From contig NZ_JNIM01000001.1 of NCBI RefSeq assembly GCF_000702505.1, positions 1,178,001-1,242,000 on the forward strand: a stretch of 64,000 nt of DNA, written 5' to 3'. Shown piece after piece: positions 9,212 to 17,576 of this stretch. Within the stretch, counting starts at the first letter, position 1. Every line of letters begins with the position of its first letter. The stretch is from Thermogemmatispora carboxidivorans. GTDB taxonomy: Bacteria > Chloroflexota > Ktedonobacteria > Ktedonobacterales > Ktedonobacteraceae. The position numbers and the translations under genes are program-made. A model generated the notes under the pieces. The model did not search any database. It saw nothing but the letters and a program-made list of their open reading frames with translations, and was not told the DNA's origin.

Positions 9212-10201
9212 ATGAGAAGAAGAATGGCAGAGCAGATGCAGATTCCAACATTTCAAGATGTTTTGCGTGCCAGAAAAGAAATTGCGCCCTATTTGCCGCG
9301 CACACCTCTCTACAGCTATCCGGCGCTCAACGAGCTGCTCGCAGCCCAGGTTTATGTCAAACATGAAAACTATCAGCCGGTAGGCGCCTTCAAAGTACGT
9401 GGGGGTGTCAACCTGATTGCGCGCCTGACGCCCGAGGAGCGTGCCCGGGGGGTAATCGCGGCCTCCACTGGCAACCACGGCCAATCGGTAGCCTATGCGG
9501 CCCGTCTCTTCGGGGTCAAAGCGCGGATTGTCGTCCCCGAGAGAGCGAATCCGGGCAAAGTAGCGGCCATGCGTGGCATGGGTGCAGAAGTCATCTTTCA
9601 CGGTCCGACCTATGATGAAGCCAAGGCCCACTGCGAAGAGCTGGCTCGCCAGCAAGGCTACCGCTACATCCACTCGGGCGATGAGCCTTTGCTGATTGCA
9701 GGAGTAGCGACCCTGGCGCTGGAGATCCTGGAGGACTGTCCCGACCTGGAGGTACTCATTGTCCCCATCGGTGGTGGCAGCGGTGCTGCAGGGGCCTGTC
9801 TGGTAGCTCACACGCTCAGTCCTGGCCTGCGGGTCATCGGCGTCCAATCCGAGGCGGCGCCGGCGGCCTACGAATCCTGGCGTCAGAGACGGCTGGTGAC
9901 CGCCCCGAATCGCACTCTGGCGGAAGGGCTGGCGACCGGAGTCTCTTTCGCCTTACCGCAGCAGATCCTGCAGGAGAAGCTGCGCGAATTCGTCCTAGTC
10001 TCCGACGACGAAATTCTGCGGGCGATTGCCTGGATGGCTGAACTGGCCCATACGCTGGCCGAGGGGGCGGGTGCGGCGGCCCTGGCTGCAGCCTATCGCC
10101 TGCGCGACGAACTACGGGGCAAAAAAGTTGCCCTTGTCTGCTCGGGTGGCAACGTCTCCTTAGAGCAATTACAGCGTGCCCTGGCTCTCCGCTTTCAGTA
10201 G
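9212..10201 (+). CDS. Threonine/serine ammonia-lyase (threonine dehydratase)
   Basis: A PLP fold-type II enzyme expected to convert threonine to 2-oxobutyrate and ammonia (first step of isoleucine synthesis, or catabolic). The Schiff-base lysine is in VGAFKVRGG near residue 61. The phosphate-binding Gly-rich loop is PIGGGSGAAG, and TGNHGQSVAYAA is the typical substrate-contact segment. At about 329 residues it is the short form without the C-terminal ACT-like regulatory domain of IlvA, which favours a catabolic-type or unregulated enzyme; serine racemase-like activity is an alternative. Possible starts are TTG 9206, ATG 9212 and ATG 9224. AGAAGAAG could act as a weak ribosome site for 9224, while a TATAAT just upstream favours a leaderless start at 9212. 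Confidence 0.85.
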   Translation: MRRRMAEQMQIPTFQDVLRARKEIAPYLPRTPLYSYPALNELLAAQVYVKHENYQPVGAFKVRGGVNLIARLTPEERARGVIAASTGNHGQSVAYAARLFGVKARIVVPERANPGKVAAMRGMGAEVIFHGPTYDEAKAHCEELARQQGYRYIHSGDEPLLIAGVATLALEILEDCPDLEVLIVPIGGGSGAAGACLVAHTLSPGLRVIGVQSEAAPAAYESWRQRRLVTAPNRTLAEGLATGVSFALPQQILQEKLREFVLVSDDEILRAIAWMAELAHTLAEGAGAAALAAAYRLRDELRGKKVALVCSGGNVSLEQLQRALALRFQ

Positions 10202-10307
10202 AGCCTGCCTGAGCGTGAGCGATCCCATCGCCAACAACGGGAGCGAGGCAGGGCCAAGAGCCGCAGGGGCCGAGAGTCTTCTCCGTAAGCAAGAGGAGAC
10301 AAGCGAG

Positions 10308-10826
10308 ATGAGCGTTACCATTCATATTCGAGAGATCACGCTAGATGATGCAGAGAAGTTCCTGGCGCTCTGCCGCCATCTCGACCAGGAGACGCACTTT
10401 ATGCTACTGGAGCCTGACGAGCGCACCCTCACTCCGGACGAGCAGCGGCAAGCGCTTGGAAGCCTGTTAGCCGGTGGGCGCTCAACGATTTTTGTGGCGG
10501 AAGATCTGGAAAGAGGCGAACTGGTCGGCTACCTGGCCATCGAAGGAGGAACTTATCGACGCGAACGTCGGAGAGCCACGCTAGTCATAGGCGTACTACA
10601 GGCCTGTACAGGCCAGGGAATCGGCAGCCGCCTCTTCCAGGAAATGGAGCGCTGGGCTCGCCAACGAGGCTTTCGTCGCCTCGAACTGACCGTCATGGTC
10701 CACAATCAGCGGGCGCTGGCCCTCTATCTACGGCAGGGCTTTATGATCGAGGGCCTACGCCGTCAGGCCCTGTTCGTCGACGGGCGCTATGTCGATGAAT
10801 ACTACATGGCAAAACTGCTGGAATAA
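10308..10826 (+). CDS. GNAT-family N-acetyltransferase
   Basis: A 172-residue acetyl-CoA-dependent N-acetyltransferase of unknown acceptor (RimI/RimJ-like group). The fold signatures are an N-terminal IHIREITLDDAEKF strand-helix, a central strand ATLVIGVLQACTGQGIGSRLFQEM carrying the acetyl-CoA pyrophosphate-binding Q/R-x-x-G-x-G/A motif, and a C-terminal HNQRALALYLRQGF followed by EGLRRQALFVDGRYVDEYYMAKLL, as in protein or antibiotic N-acetyltransferases. The ATG at 10308 has a strong AAGAGGAG site 10 nt upstream; the longer frame opening at 10176 overlaps the preceding gene and is unlikely. It probably shares the transcript with the dehydratase 106 bp upstream. Confidence 0.85.
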   Translation: MSVTIHIREITLDDAEKFLALCRHLDQETHFMLLEPDERTLTPDEQRQALGSLLAGGRSTIFVAEDLERGELVGYLAIEGGTYRRERRRATLVIGVLQACTGQGIGSRLFQEMERWARQRGFRRLELTVMVHNQRALALYLRQGFMIEGLRRQALFVDGRYVDEYYMAKLLE

Positions 10827-10911
10827 GCACCTGTCCCTCAGCTCCGACGAAAAAGCCGCTCTAGGCGGTCCGTTGAACGGAACAGCTCTTTCGTCGGGGC
10901 CACAAACATGC

Positions 10912-10917
10912 TACAAT
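10912..10917 (+). promoter_or_regulatory. -10 element (TACAAT) just ahead of prfB
   Basis: TACAAT ends 7 nt before the prfB ATG at 10925, and no Shine-Dalgarno sequence lies in front of that ATG. This is the layout of a leaderless mRNA. The -35 is poor. Confidence 0.4.
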
Positions 10918-10924
10918 AACAACC

Positions 10925-12044
10925 ATGAGTGAGCTGACCTCGCGTATCGAACGCCTACAATGGCGAGTCCACGAAACGATGGTGCGCCTTTGACCTGGCG
11001 CACAAACGAGAACACATTGCAGCTTTAGAGGCGGAGACGCTTCAACCCGATTTCTGGGCCGACAATCGCCGGGCTCAGGCTCATATGCAGCGTCTGACAG
11101 CATTGCGCGAAGAAGTTGAGACCTGGGAAGGACTGGAGAAGCAGCTTCTGGATCTGCAAGAGTTAGCGCAATTGCTGGAAGAGGAGCCGGAGGCCGATCT
11201 GGAGGCTGAGATCACGCGCTCGCTGAATGCCACGGAGCAAGAGGTAGAACAGCTTGAGCTGGCCCTGCTCTTCAGCGGTGAGCACGACGAGCGCGATGCC
11301 ATTCTGAGCATCCACGCCGGCAGCGGCGGCGTCGATGCCCAGGATTGGGCTGAGATGCTGCTGCGTATGTACCTGCGCTGGGCCGAGCGACATCGTTTCC
11401 GCACTCAGATCTACGAATACAATGAGGGCGAGGAGGCAGGAATCAAGAGCGCCACGGTTGAGATCGCGGGGCGCTATGCCTATGGGCACCTGCGTTCCGA
11501 GATAGGAACCCATCGCCTCATTCGCCTCTCGCCTTTCGATGCTGCCCATCGCCGCCATACCTCTTTTGCCCGCATCGAGGTCATCCCCGATATTGAGGAT
11601 GCCATCGAGGTGACCATTCGCCCGGAAGACCTTGATATCGACACCTATCGTTCGACCGGTGCTGGCGGCCAGCACGTCAACAAGACCGACTCGGCGGTGC
11701 GCATCCGGCATATTCCGACGGGGATCGTGGTCACCTGTCAAAATGAGCGCTCGCAGATTCAGAACCGCGAGGTGGCCATGCGCATCCTGCGGGCGCGCCT
11801 CTACGAGTTGGAACGCCGCAAGCGCGAAGAGGAAGTGGCGCGCCTCAAGGGCGAGTATGTCCAGGCGGACTTTGGGACCCAGATCCGTACGGTCACCCTG
11901 CATCCGTATACAATCGTCAAGGACCACCGTACCGGGTATGAGACCAGCGATACCCAGGGGTACCTGGCCGGTGACCTTGATCCCTTTATTCGCGCCTACC
12001 TCCAGATGCAGGCGCATCAGGCGGCGGCGGGGGTCCAGCCATAG
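10925..12044 (+). CDS. prfB: Peptide chain release factor 2 (programmed +1 frameshift)
   Basis: RF2 terminates translation at UGA and UAA. The gene is read in two frames: ATG 10925 opens a 22-codon segment ending CTT TGA (TGA at 10991-10993), and a +1 shift at CTT-TGA-C moves decoding to GAC at 10992, which continues to 12044. The joined protein is 372 residues, the normal RF2 length. The second frame carries the SPF stop-codon recognition tripeptide (RLSPFDAAHRRHTSF) and the catalytic GGQ (STGAGGQHVNKTDSAV). The frameshift autoregulates RF2: at low RF2 the in-frame UGA is read slowly and shifting wins. The usual SD-like stimulator before CTT is weak here (ATGGTGCGC). Confidence 0.95.
10985..10994 (+). 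promoter_or_regulatory. RF2 recoding site CTT-TGA-C
   Basis: The slippery CTT codon (10988-10990) is followed by the in-frame stop TGA and a C, the efficient context UGA-C known from RF2 genes. Coding similarity to RF2 changes frame exactly here. Confidence 0.9.
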
Positions 12045-12163
12045 CTTGGCCCTGGTGGGCACCTGCAGGCTGGTAGCAGGAGAGATGGGCCGGGCCAGCC
12101 GGTGCAGCGGTGGCTCCTCTTCCTGCCGCCGCTGGACGGCTTGCCGGCCTCCTCCCTCTCCTT

Positions 12164-13249
12164 TCAGAGCGAAGCAAATTCGCGCAGACCGTAGTAGCGC
12201 TCGGGATAGCGCAGCTTGCGCAGCGCTTTCACCTCGATCTGGCGAATGCGCTCGCGTGTCAGTTTGAAGCAGGCGCTTACCTCGTCCAACGAGTGCGAAC
12301 AGCCATCCTGCAGGCCATAGCGCATCTCAAGAATAGTGCGCTCGCGGGGATTGAGAATCTCCATCGCCTGCTGAAGGTGGTCATGGAGTCGCTGGCGCGC
12401 TTCGCTGTCCTCGGGGGCCATCATGCTGGGGTCCTCCAGCGTATCGGCCAGATGATACTGTTCATCATCGGCCACCGGAGCATCGAGAGAGACAGGCTGC
12501 TCCGAGATATTGAGAAGCTCGACAACGCGCTCCTTGGGGAGGCCAACCTCGGCAGCTAACTCTTCAGGCAGCGGCTCAACGCCCTGTTCCTGATAAATGC
12601 GTCTGGCCACGCGCTTAATGCGGTAAATGAGTTCTACAACGTGCACCGGAATGTGAATCGTGCGCGAATGCTCCGCGATCGCCCGGCTGATGGCCTGACG
12701 AATCCACCAGGTGGCATACGTGCTGAAGCGGAACCCGCGGCGATAGTCGAATTTCTGGGCTGCTCGCATGAGGCCGATGTTGCCTTCCTGAATCATGTCG
12801 AGAAGGGGCAGCCCCTGGTTCGTGTAGCGCTTGGCAATGCTGACAACCAGACGGAGGTTGGACTCGATGAGGCGCTGGCGGGCGCGAAGGTCGCCTTGGG
12901 CCACGCGCTCGGCAAGCATTAACTCCTGCTCTGCAGTCAGCAGCGGATAGGAGCCGATTTCTTTCAAGTAGAGCTTGACCGTGTCATCGATAGCACTGCG
13001 CTCTGATGTCTCCTCGCCATCTTCGTCCTCTTCCTCCTCTTGTTCCAGCTCGGCGAGAACGGCCTCTTCGCTTTCCAGGTCGAGATCAGAAGGGCCGGGC
13101 TCATCGAAAGGAGCAGCGGCCTGGTGGCTCCGTTTGCCAGTGCGCCTGGCGTGCCCTGCTCTCTTCTTTGGGTGCTGAGCCGCGAAAGACATGTCATCCA
13201 CCTCAAGCAGACCAAGATGCGTCTCTGCCTTGTTTCCTCGCACTCCCAT
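12164..13249 (-). CDS. rpoD: RNA polymerase sigma factor, RpoD/SigA type
   Basis: A group 1 or 2 sigma-70 family factor of 361 residues that directs RNA polymerase to TTGACA/TATAAT promoters. After an acidic, variable N-terminus, region 1.2 starts at [12 protein letters not shown]. Region 2 has [35 protein letters not shown] (core binding and -10 melting), region 3 follows, and region 4.2 has [27 protein letters not shown] (-35 helix-turn-helix). The long region 1.1/non-conserved insert of E. coli RpoD is missing, as in many short SigA proteins. ATG 13249 has AAGGAG at good distance; an internal ATG at 13192 also has a GAGG-like site. Whether this is the sole housekeeping sigma or a group 2 paralogue cannot be told from this window. 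Confidence 0.9.
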   Translation of the reverse strand: MGVRGNKAETHLGLLEVDDMSFAAQHPKKRAGHARRTGKRSHQAAAPFDEPGPSDLDLESEEAVLAELEQEEEEDEDGEETSERSAIDDTVKLYLKEIGSYPLLTAEQELMLAERVAQGDLRARQRLIESNLRLVVSIAKRYTNQGLPLLDMIQEGNIGLMRAAQKFDYRRGFRFSTYATWWIRQAISRAIAEHSRTIHIPVHVVELIYRIKRVARRIYQEQGVEPLPEELAAEVGLPKERVVELLNISEQPVSLDAPVADDEQYHLADTLEDPSMMAPEDSEARQRLHDHLQQAMEILNPRERTILEMRYGLQDGCSHSLDEVSACFKLTRERIRQIEVKALRKLRYPERYYGLREFASL

Positions 13250-13851
13250 TACTCAAGCTCCTTATGGCGCAGATGAGGTCGCGTTGATCACGCTGCTCAT
13301 GCAACCGATGCCAGTGGATTGAAAGGACCGCCCTGACGGCATGACCGGAGGCGGCACAGGGTTTGCGCTCCCACACTTCTCTGGATTCGCAAAAACCATG
13401 CCAAAGGGTAAGAGAAGGTCGCGGAAAAAGGTGAGAAGACCAGGCGCCTGATGGCGAGAGGCAGGTCTGGCCTTATCTCCGGGCGGAGAGATCAAAGCGC
13501 AGAGCGCCTGGCGAGCCGAAAGGTGCCGGCACACTCTCCAGAGATCTACTGGAGGGTGAAGAGATTTCCACCTCTGGGGAATTTTCCTCACCCAGGCAGC
13601 CAGATAGGCAGTAGCGCAGCGGGCTGCAGCTCCCTGGCACCTTGGGCCGGAGTGGGGCTTGCCCCTCCCTGGTATGCTAATGTGTAGAGTGAGCAAACAG
13701 GCGGCGGAGTGGTGCAGGAGGTGAAGCGCAGGAGGAGGATGCTGGTGAGGGCAAGCTCAGGTACGTTCATGTTAGCTCCCATCCTGGCCTCAGACGATGC
13801 TGACGATCCTCAGCCACGCTTGCTTCTTGCTTGCCATTTCGGCAGAAACAA
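13250..13851. other. Gene-poor region upstream of the sigma factor
   Basis: About 600 bp with only short, overlapping frames that lack ribosome sites and domains. It must contain the 5' leader and promoter of the minus-strand sigma gene, but I see no well-spaced hexamer pair. No repeats of note. Confidence 0.4.
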
Positions 13852-13880
13852 TTGTGTGTGACGAATAGATATGTTATAAT
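13852..13880 (+). promoter_or_regulatory. Strong sigma-70 promoter
   Basis: TTGTGT (13852-13857), 17 bp, TATAAT (13875-13880) on the plus strand. The next plausible gene is the zinc-ribbon protein at 14143, which would give a leader of about 255 nt. An additional -10-like TATGAT lies at 13987-13992. Confidence 0.55.
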
Positions 13881-14142
13881 CGTGTGGTATCGAAGAGATA
13901 CACGCGCGAGCGGTTGGGATTGGCCGTTCCCAGCAAAACCGACCCCTCATAGGGAAAGAGGGTGTCACACAAGAGACAATCTGTGGTATGATAGCGGCGG
14001 CATGGACTATGTATGACTGCTGTGGGGACGCGGATGCAGAGGCGGAGGCTCCCCCTCGGCTTACTTCTTCGCCCAGCCTCGCCTGGTCTCGTGGTTAGGC
14101 AGGCGAATACAATCCTCCAGAGAGAAGGAAGGAGGCGATTTC

Positions 14143-14358
14143 GTGGAATTCTCGTTTCCTCGGTGTCGCAAATGTAGTGAAGGTGATCTGGTTCCGCTTT
14201 CGGACTTCGGCAGCCAGGGAGCTTCTATCGAGTACAAGGCCTGGGTTTGTACCAATCCCTCTTGCCTGTACAACATCAAGATCAGGAATGGAGATATCAT
14301 CATTAATGAACCCATTAGTGATGGCTCTCTCCATCAGTACCGTGGCAGCCGCTCGTGA
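14143..14358 (+). CDS. Small zinc-ribbon protein
   Basis: A 71-residue protein of unknown function. Two cysteine pairs (CRKC near the N-terminus and CTNPSC about 30 residues later) form a probable single zinc ribbon, with a short polar C-terminus. The GTG start at 14143 is preceded by GGAGG at an 8-nt spacing, which together with the cysteine pattern makes it a likely real gene. It stands alone between the sigma factor and a decayed insertion sequence and is read from the promoter at 13852 or 13987. Confidence 0.55.
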   Translation: MEFSFPRCRKCSEGDLVPLSDFGSQGASIEYKAWVCTNPSCLYNIKIRNGDIIINEPISDGSLHQYRGSRS

Positions 14359-14505
14359 ACCGGCCTCCAGTCGCTAAGATCCCATTCCTAGAGCAATCGA
14401 CACAGTACCTGGATGGTCACGGTGGTGGGCAACAGGGATACCCGCCGCTGCCCTGCCCCCGATCCGGTTCTGTCGCGTGCAACGGGTCTCTTTGTGTGTT
14501 TAGCT

Positions 14506-14556
14506 GCTGAAAAGGCGCTGGCACGACACGCTTGCTCTGCCTGATGCCTTTTCAGC
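14506..14556. repeat. 11-bp perfect inverted repeat
   Basis: GCTGAAAAGGC (14506-14516) and GCCTTTTCAGC (14546-14556) are exact complements around a 29-nt loop. It lies directly upstream of the IS200/IS605 remnant and may be part of it. Confidence 0.5.
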
Positions 14557-14640
14557 GCACACTTGTAAAGCGAGGGCGTTCTCACCTGCCGCACGGCTCC
14601 GTCCCAGGTGAGCAGGCCCTCACTTACAGGTCACGGCTCA

Positions 14641-14990
14641 GAAAGCCCCGCTCTTTCAAGGCGGGGATGAATGAGCGTTCCTGTCATAGCTGTGAAAGCG
14701 GCTTTCACGAGTCAAGATTGCTCAGCATGTGGCACACGCGTCAAGAAGTCTCTGTCAGTCAGGACGCATATCTGTCCTGGCTGTGGGCTGGTACTCGATA
14801 GAGACCACAATGCCGCCATCAACATGCTGGCAAAGGCATTAGACCGTACCGGTGGGCAATCGGGAACGGGTCTCTCTCAGCAGAGACGCAACGCTTCTGG
14901 ACAGACCGCCTCTACCCGCTCTGGCAAGGCCAAAGCGAGCAAGCGGGCTGGATGAAGGAAGAACCCCCTGCTTTCTAAGCAGGGGAGTGT
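14641..14990 (+). mobile_element. Decayed IS200/IS605-type element (PATE-like) carrying a tnpB tail
   Basis: A 350-bp segment bounded by two subterminal hairpins typical of IS200/IS605 ends: CCCCGC...GCGGGG at 14646-14666 and the 9-bp perfect stem CCCCTGCTT-tct-AAGCAGGGG at 14965-14985. Only the 3' end of tnpB lies between them. No tnpA is present. The layout fits a palindrome-associated, internally deleted derivative. Exact termini and target site cannot be fixed without a full-length copy for comparison. Confidence 0.6.
14671..14955 (+). pseudogene. tnpB: TnpB C-terminal fragment (RNA-guided nuclease of IS200/IS605)
   Basis: The 94-residue frame holds the C-terminal TnpB zinc finger and final RuvC motif: SQDCSACG, then ICPGCGLVLDRDHNAAINML, in the canonical CxxC-(x)n-CxxC arrangement followed by DRDxNAAxN with the last catalytic Asp. 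Full TnpB proteins are about 370-420 residues, so roughly three quarters, including the first RuvC motif and the nucleic-acid-binding N-terminus, are missing. The residues after NAAINML (Gly/Ser/Lys-rich) are typical of TnpB tails. It cannot be an active nuclease. Confidence 0.85.
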
Positions 14991-15193
14991 CAGAAGTTCG
15001 CTCTATTCACTCATTTCGTCCGCTGCGTCCTACCCCAGCTAGCCTCAGCTTTCGACCCTGACGGAGACCGTCGAGGGAGGGAGACGGTGCACGACGCGCG
15101 CTTGTGCCGCTCCTGCCCTACCTGTTGCTCTCTGCACTTGCGTTTTGATCTGCTTGCCGTTCCGCCCGCTGGTGCCTGTGGGCTGGACCTCCC
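14986..15193. other. Spacer between IS remnant and ftsY promoter
   Basis: No gene, repeat or clear regulatory signal is visible in this stretch; short frames lack ribosome sites. Confidence 0.4.
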
Positions 15194-15223
15194 TTTACTT
15201 CTCAGCCGGGAATCGTCTACAAT
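15194..15223 (+). promoter_or_regulatory. Candidate promoter upstream of ftsY
   Basis: TTTACT (15194-15199), 18 bp, TACAAT (15218-15223). It would give an ftsY leader of about 260 nt that includes a possible 61-codon frame. Confidence 0.4.
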
Positions 15224-15231
15224 GAAAGCTG

Positions 15232-15417
15232 ATGGCAGGGACCGGCATGAGGCGAGCGATGCCTGTCAGCCTGCTGATCTGGCCCCTTCCTGCCGTCTGC
15301 CTAGTGCTGGACCGCCTGCCGACAGTAAGCGCCTGCCTGGTTCCCGTGCTCGTCCTGGTTGCTGGAACAACGATCGCGCAAGTGGGCCAGAGGCTAACCA
15401 GGCGAGAAAGCAGGTAG
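15232..15417 (+). CDS. Possible small membrane protein (uncertain)
   Basis: A 61-codon frame with two hydrophobic stretches (VSLLIWPLPAVCLVL and VSACLVPVLVLVAGTTIA) and a basic C-terminus. It lies between a candidate promoter and ftsY. There is no good ribosome site (a second ATG is at 15247), and the sequence matches no family I recognise. It may be chance. Confidence 0.25.
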   Translation: MAGTGMRRAMPVSLLIWPLPAVCLVLDRLPTVSACLVPVLVLVAGTTIAQVGQRLTRRESR

Positions 15418-15489
15418 AAGAAGAGCACAGTACGCTGTTTGCGAACGATGGAGCTGAAGCGTCTGATCGCCTGAAGGAGTCGAATCACG

Positions 15490-16512
15490 GTGCTGAATAG
15501 ATTTTTTGGTCGTAAATCAAAAGAGGAAGAAGAGGCTGCCAAGCGAGAAGAAGGCATTGGGGAGCCAGAGCGAAAGGGGACGGACCCGGCACTCGAACGG
15601 CGGCTGAGCTTCCTCAAGGTCAGCTTGAGTCGTACGCGCCAGCTCTTCGGGCGGGTCCAGGAGAGTTTCCGGCAGGATGAGCCGGTGACTGACAGCTTCT
15701 GGGACGAGCTTGAGGAGTCCCTCATCGAGGCCGACGTCGGAGCTAGCACGACAGCCTGGCTGCTTGAGCGCCTGCGCGAGCGGGCTGAGCAGGAGCGCTT
15801 GCGCAGCACCGCCCAGGTGCGACGTGCTCTGCGCGAAGAGCTGCTGGCTCTGCTCGGCAAGGCGGCGCCATTGCGCTTTGCCACTCAGACACCCCTGACA
15901 GTCATGCTTGTCATCGGCGTCAATGGCTCGGGTAAGACCACCACGGTGGCCAAACTCGCTTACCGGCTCAAGCAGGAGGGCCATCGAGTCATCCTGGCGG
16001 CTGCTGATACCTTCCGCGCCGGAGCGATCGAGCAGCTGAAAGCCTGGGGTGAACGCATTGATGTTCCGGTGATCAGCCAAAACCCCGGTTCTGACCCTGG
16101 GGCAGTAGTCTATGACGCCATTCAGGCCGGTCTCTCGCGCGGTCATGATGTCTTGCTGGTTGATACCGCCGGGCGCTTGCATACGAAGTTCAACCTGATG
16201 GAGGAGTTAAAGAAAATTGGAAAGGTGGTGCAGAAGTTCCTGCCTGAGGGACCCCAGGAGCTGCTGATTGTGATCGATGCAACCACAGGTCAAAATGCGC
16301 TATTGCAAGCGCGCAAGTTCGCTGAAGATGTTGGTCCGACAGGCGTCATCATTACCAAGATGGATAGTACAGCCAAAGGTGGCTTTGCCTTTGCTGTGGC
16401 CGATGACCTGGGTGTGCCTATCAAGTTCCTTGGTACCGGTGAGAAGGTCACCGATTTAACGCCGTTTGATCCTGAGAGCTTTGTAGAAGCACTGCTGGCC
16501 CAGGATGAATAA
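15490..16512 (+). CDS. ftsY: Signal recognition particle receptor FtsY
   Basis: SRP-receptor GTPase that docks SRP-ribosome complexes at the membrane for co-translational insertion. Residues about 40-120 form the helical N domain, and the G domain follows with G1 [15 protein letters not shown], the I-box segment [16 protein letters not shown]3 [17 protein letters not shown]4 TKMD and C-terminal [22 protein letters not shown]. At 340 residues it is a short FtsY with only a small charged N-terminal extension ([14 protein letters not shown]) and no transmembrane segment. The GTG start at 15490 has AAGGAG about 10 nt upstream. accD follows 77 bp later and may be co-transcribed. Confidence 0.97.
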   Translation: MLNRFFGRKSKEEEEAAKREEGIGEPERKGTDPALERRLSFLKVSLSRTRQLFGRVQESFRQDEPVTDSFWDELEESLIEADVGASTTAWLLERLRERAEQERLRSTAQVRRALREELLALLGKAAPLRFATQTPLTVMLVIGVNGSGKTTTVAKLAYRLKQEGHRVILAAADTFRAGAIEQLKAWGERIDVPVISQNPGSDPGAVVYDAIQAGLSRGHDVLLVDTAGRLHTKFNLMEELKKIGKVVQKFLPEGPQELLIVIDATTGQNALLQARKFAEDVGPTGVIITKMDSTAKGGFAFAVADDLGVPIKFLGTGEKVTDLTPFDPESFVEALLAQDE

Positions 16513-16589
16513 GGAAATCAAGCTGCAGCTACGGAGAAAGGCACTATAAACGACGCATCGCAACGTCACAAACATACGAGGGTACTGTT

Positions 16590-17576
16590 ATGGCGAAGGA
16601 AGCGGCGGGCTCTTCCGGTGGGCCGCAGCCTGAGCAGCGCTCAGGGCCGGGGGTTGCCCCCGATAATTTGATGGTCAAATGCCCCAAATGTAAGGAGATC
16701 CTCTATAGCCGAGACTGGGAGAAGAATTTAAAGGTCTGCTCCCGCTGTAACTATCACTTCCGTTTGACGGCCCATGAGCGGGTCAACCTCCTGCTTGATC
16801 CCGGCAGTTTCGTGGAGCTGGATGCCGCGATGGTGTCGGTCGATCCTCTAGACTTCGTGAGCCGCTCGCAGTCCTATGCCGAGAAGCTGCAAGAAGAGCA
16901 GGCCAAGGTTAACCTCAATGAGGCGGCGATCCGCGGCTACGGGACGGTTGAGGGGCTGCCGCTCTCGCTGGCGGTGATGGATTTCCGCTTCATCGGCGGG
17001 AGTATGGGCTCGGTGGTGGGCGAAAAGGTGACGCGCGCTATCGAGCTGGGTCTGGAGCGCCGCTGGCCGGTGCTGGTTGTTTCCACCTCGGGTGGTGCTC
17101 GCATGCAGGAGGGGTTCTATTCCTTGCTGCAGATGGCCAAGACAGCGGCGGCTCTGGCGCGTCTGGGCGAGGCTCACATTCCCTATTTCAGCTTGATTAC
17201 TGACCCGACCACGGGGGGCGTCACCGCCAGCTTTGCCATGCTCGGCGATGTGATTCTGGCCGAGCCGGGGGCCTTGATTGCCTTTGCCGGGCCGCGCGTC
17301 ATCGAGCAATTTATGCATGTGAAGTTGCCCGAGGGAACAGTCAATTCCGAGTTTGTACTCCAGCATGGGATGATCGATGCTGTGGTCCATCGGCGCGAGT
17401 TGCGCGCCACGCTGGCCCGCCTGCTGCGCCTCTATAAGGTCCCAGGGGCTACTCGGGCGCAGCAGCCGGCTTCCGCTGCGCCGCAGTCCCAGGTCGAGGC
17501 GGCGACCCTGTTGTCCCGACAGTCCTCGCAGTCGCGGGCCGAGGTTGGAGGAGGTCAGGATGGTCTACGATCTTGA
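16590..17576 (+). CDS. accD: Acetyl-CoA carboxylase carboxyltransferase subunit beta
   Basis: With AccA it transfers the carboxyl group from carboxybiotin to acetyl-CoA, making malonyl-CoA for fatty-acid synthesis. The N-terminal zinc ribbon is clear (CPKCKEILYSRDWEKNLKVC..C; four Cys). The crotonase-like carboxyltransferase core follows with GGSMGSVVGEKVTRA and the oxyanion segment STSGGARMQEG, then PTTGGVTASFAMLGDV. Length (328) is slightly above typical because of a Gly/Pro/Gln-rich N-terminus and a low-complexity tail of about 45 residues. That tail encodes the accA ribosome site and overlaps the accA start by 17 nt, indicating translational coupling. Biotin carboxylase and the biotin carrier are not in the window. 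Confidence 0.97.
   Translation: MAKEAAGSSGGPQPEQRSGPGVAPDNLMVKCPKCKEILYSRDWEKNLKVCSRCNYHFRLTAHERVNLLLDPGSFVELDAAMVSVDPLDFVSRSQSYAEKLQEEQAKVNLNEAAIRGYGTVEGLPLSLAVMDFRFIGGSMGSVVGEKVTRAIELGLERRWPVLVVSTSGGARMQEGFYSLLQMAKTAAALARLGEAHIPYFSLITDPTTGGVTASFAMLGDVILAEPGALIAFAGPRVIEQFMHVKLPEGTVNSEFVLQHGMIDAVVHRRELRATLARLLRLYKVPGATRAQQPASAAPQSQVEAATLLSRQSSQSRAEVGGGQDGLRS

Noticed and set aside
10176..10307. Upstream extension of the acetyltransferase frame
   Set aside because: Overlaps the dehydratase 3' end and lacks a ribosome site, while ATG 10308 has AAGAGGAG.
11163..12062. 299-codon minus-strand frame opposite prfB
   Set aside because: Shadow frame; the plus strand carries all RF2 motifs.
12100..12163. 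GC-rich hairpin between prfB and the sigma factor as a terminator
   Set aside because: Pairing is imperfect and there is no U-tract on either strand.
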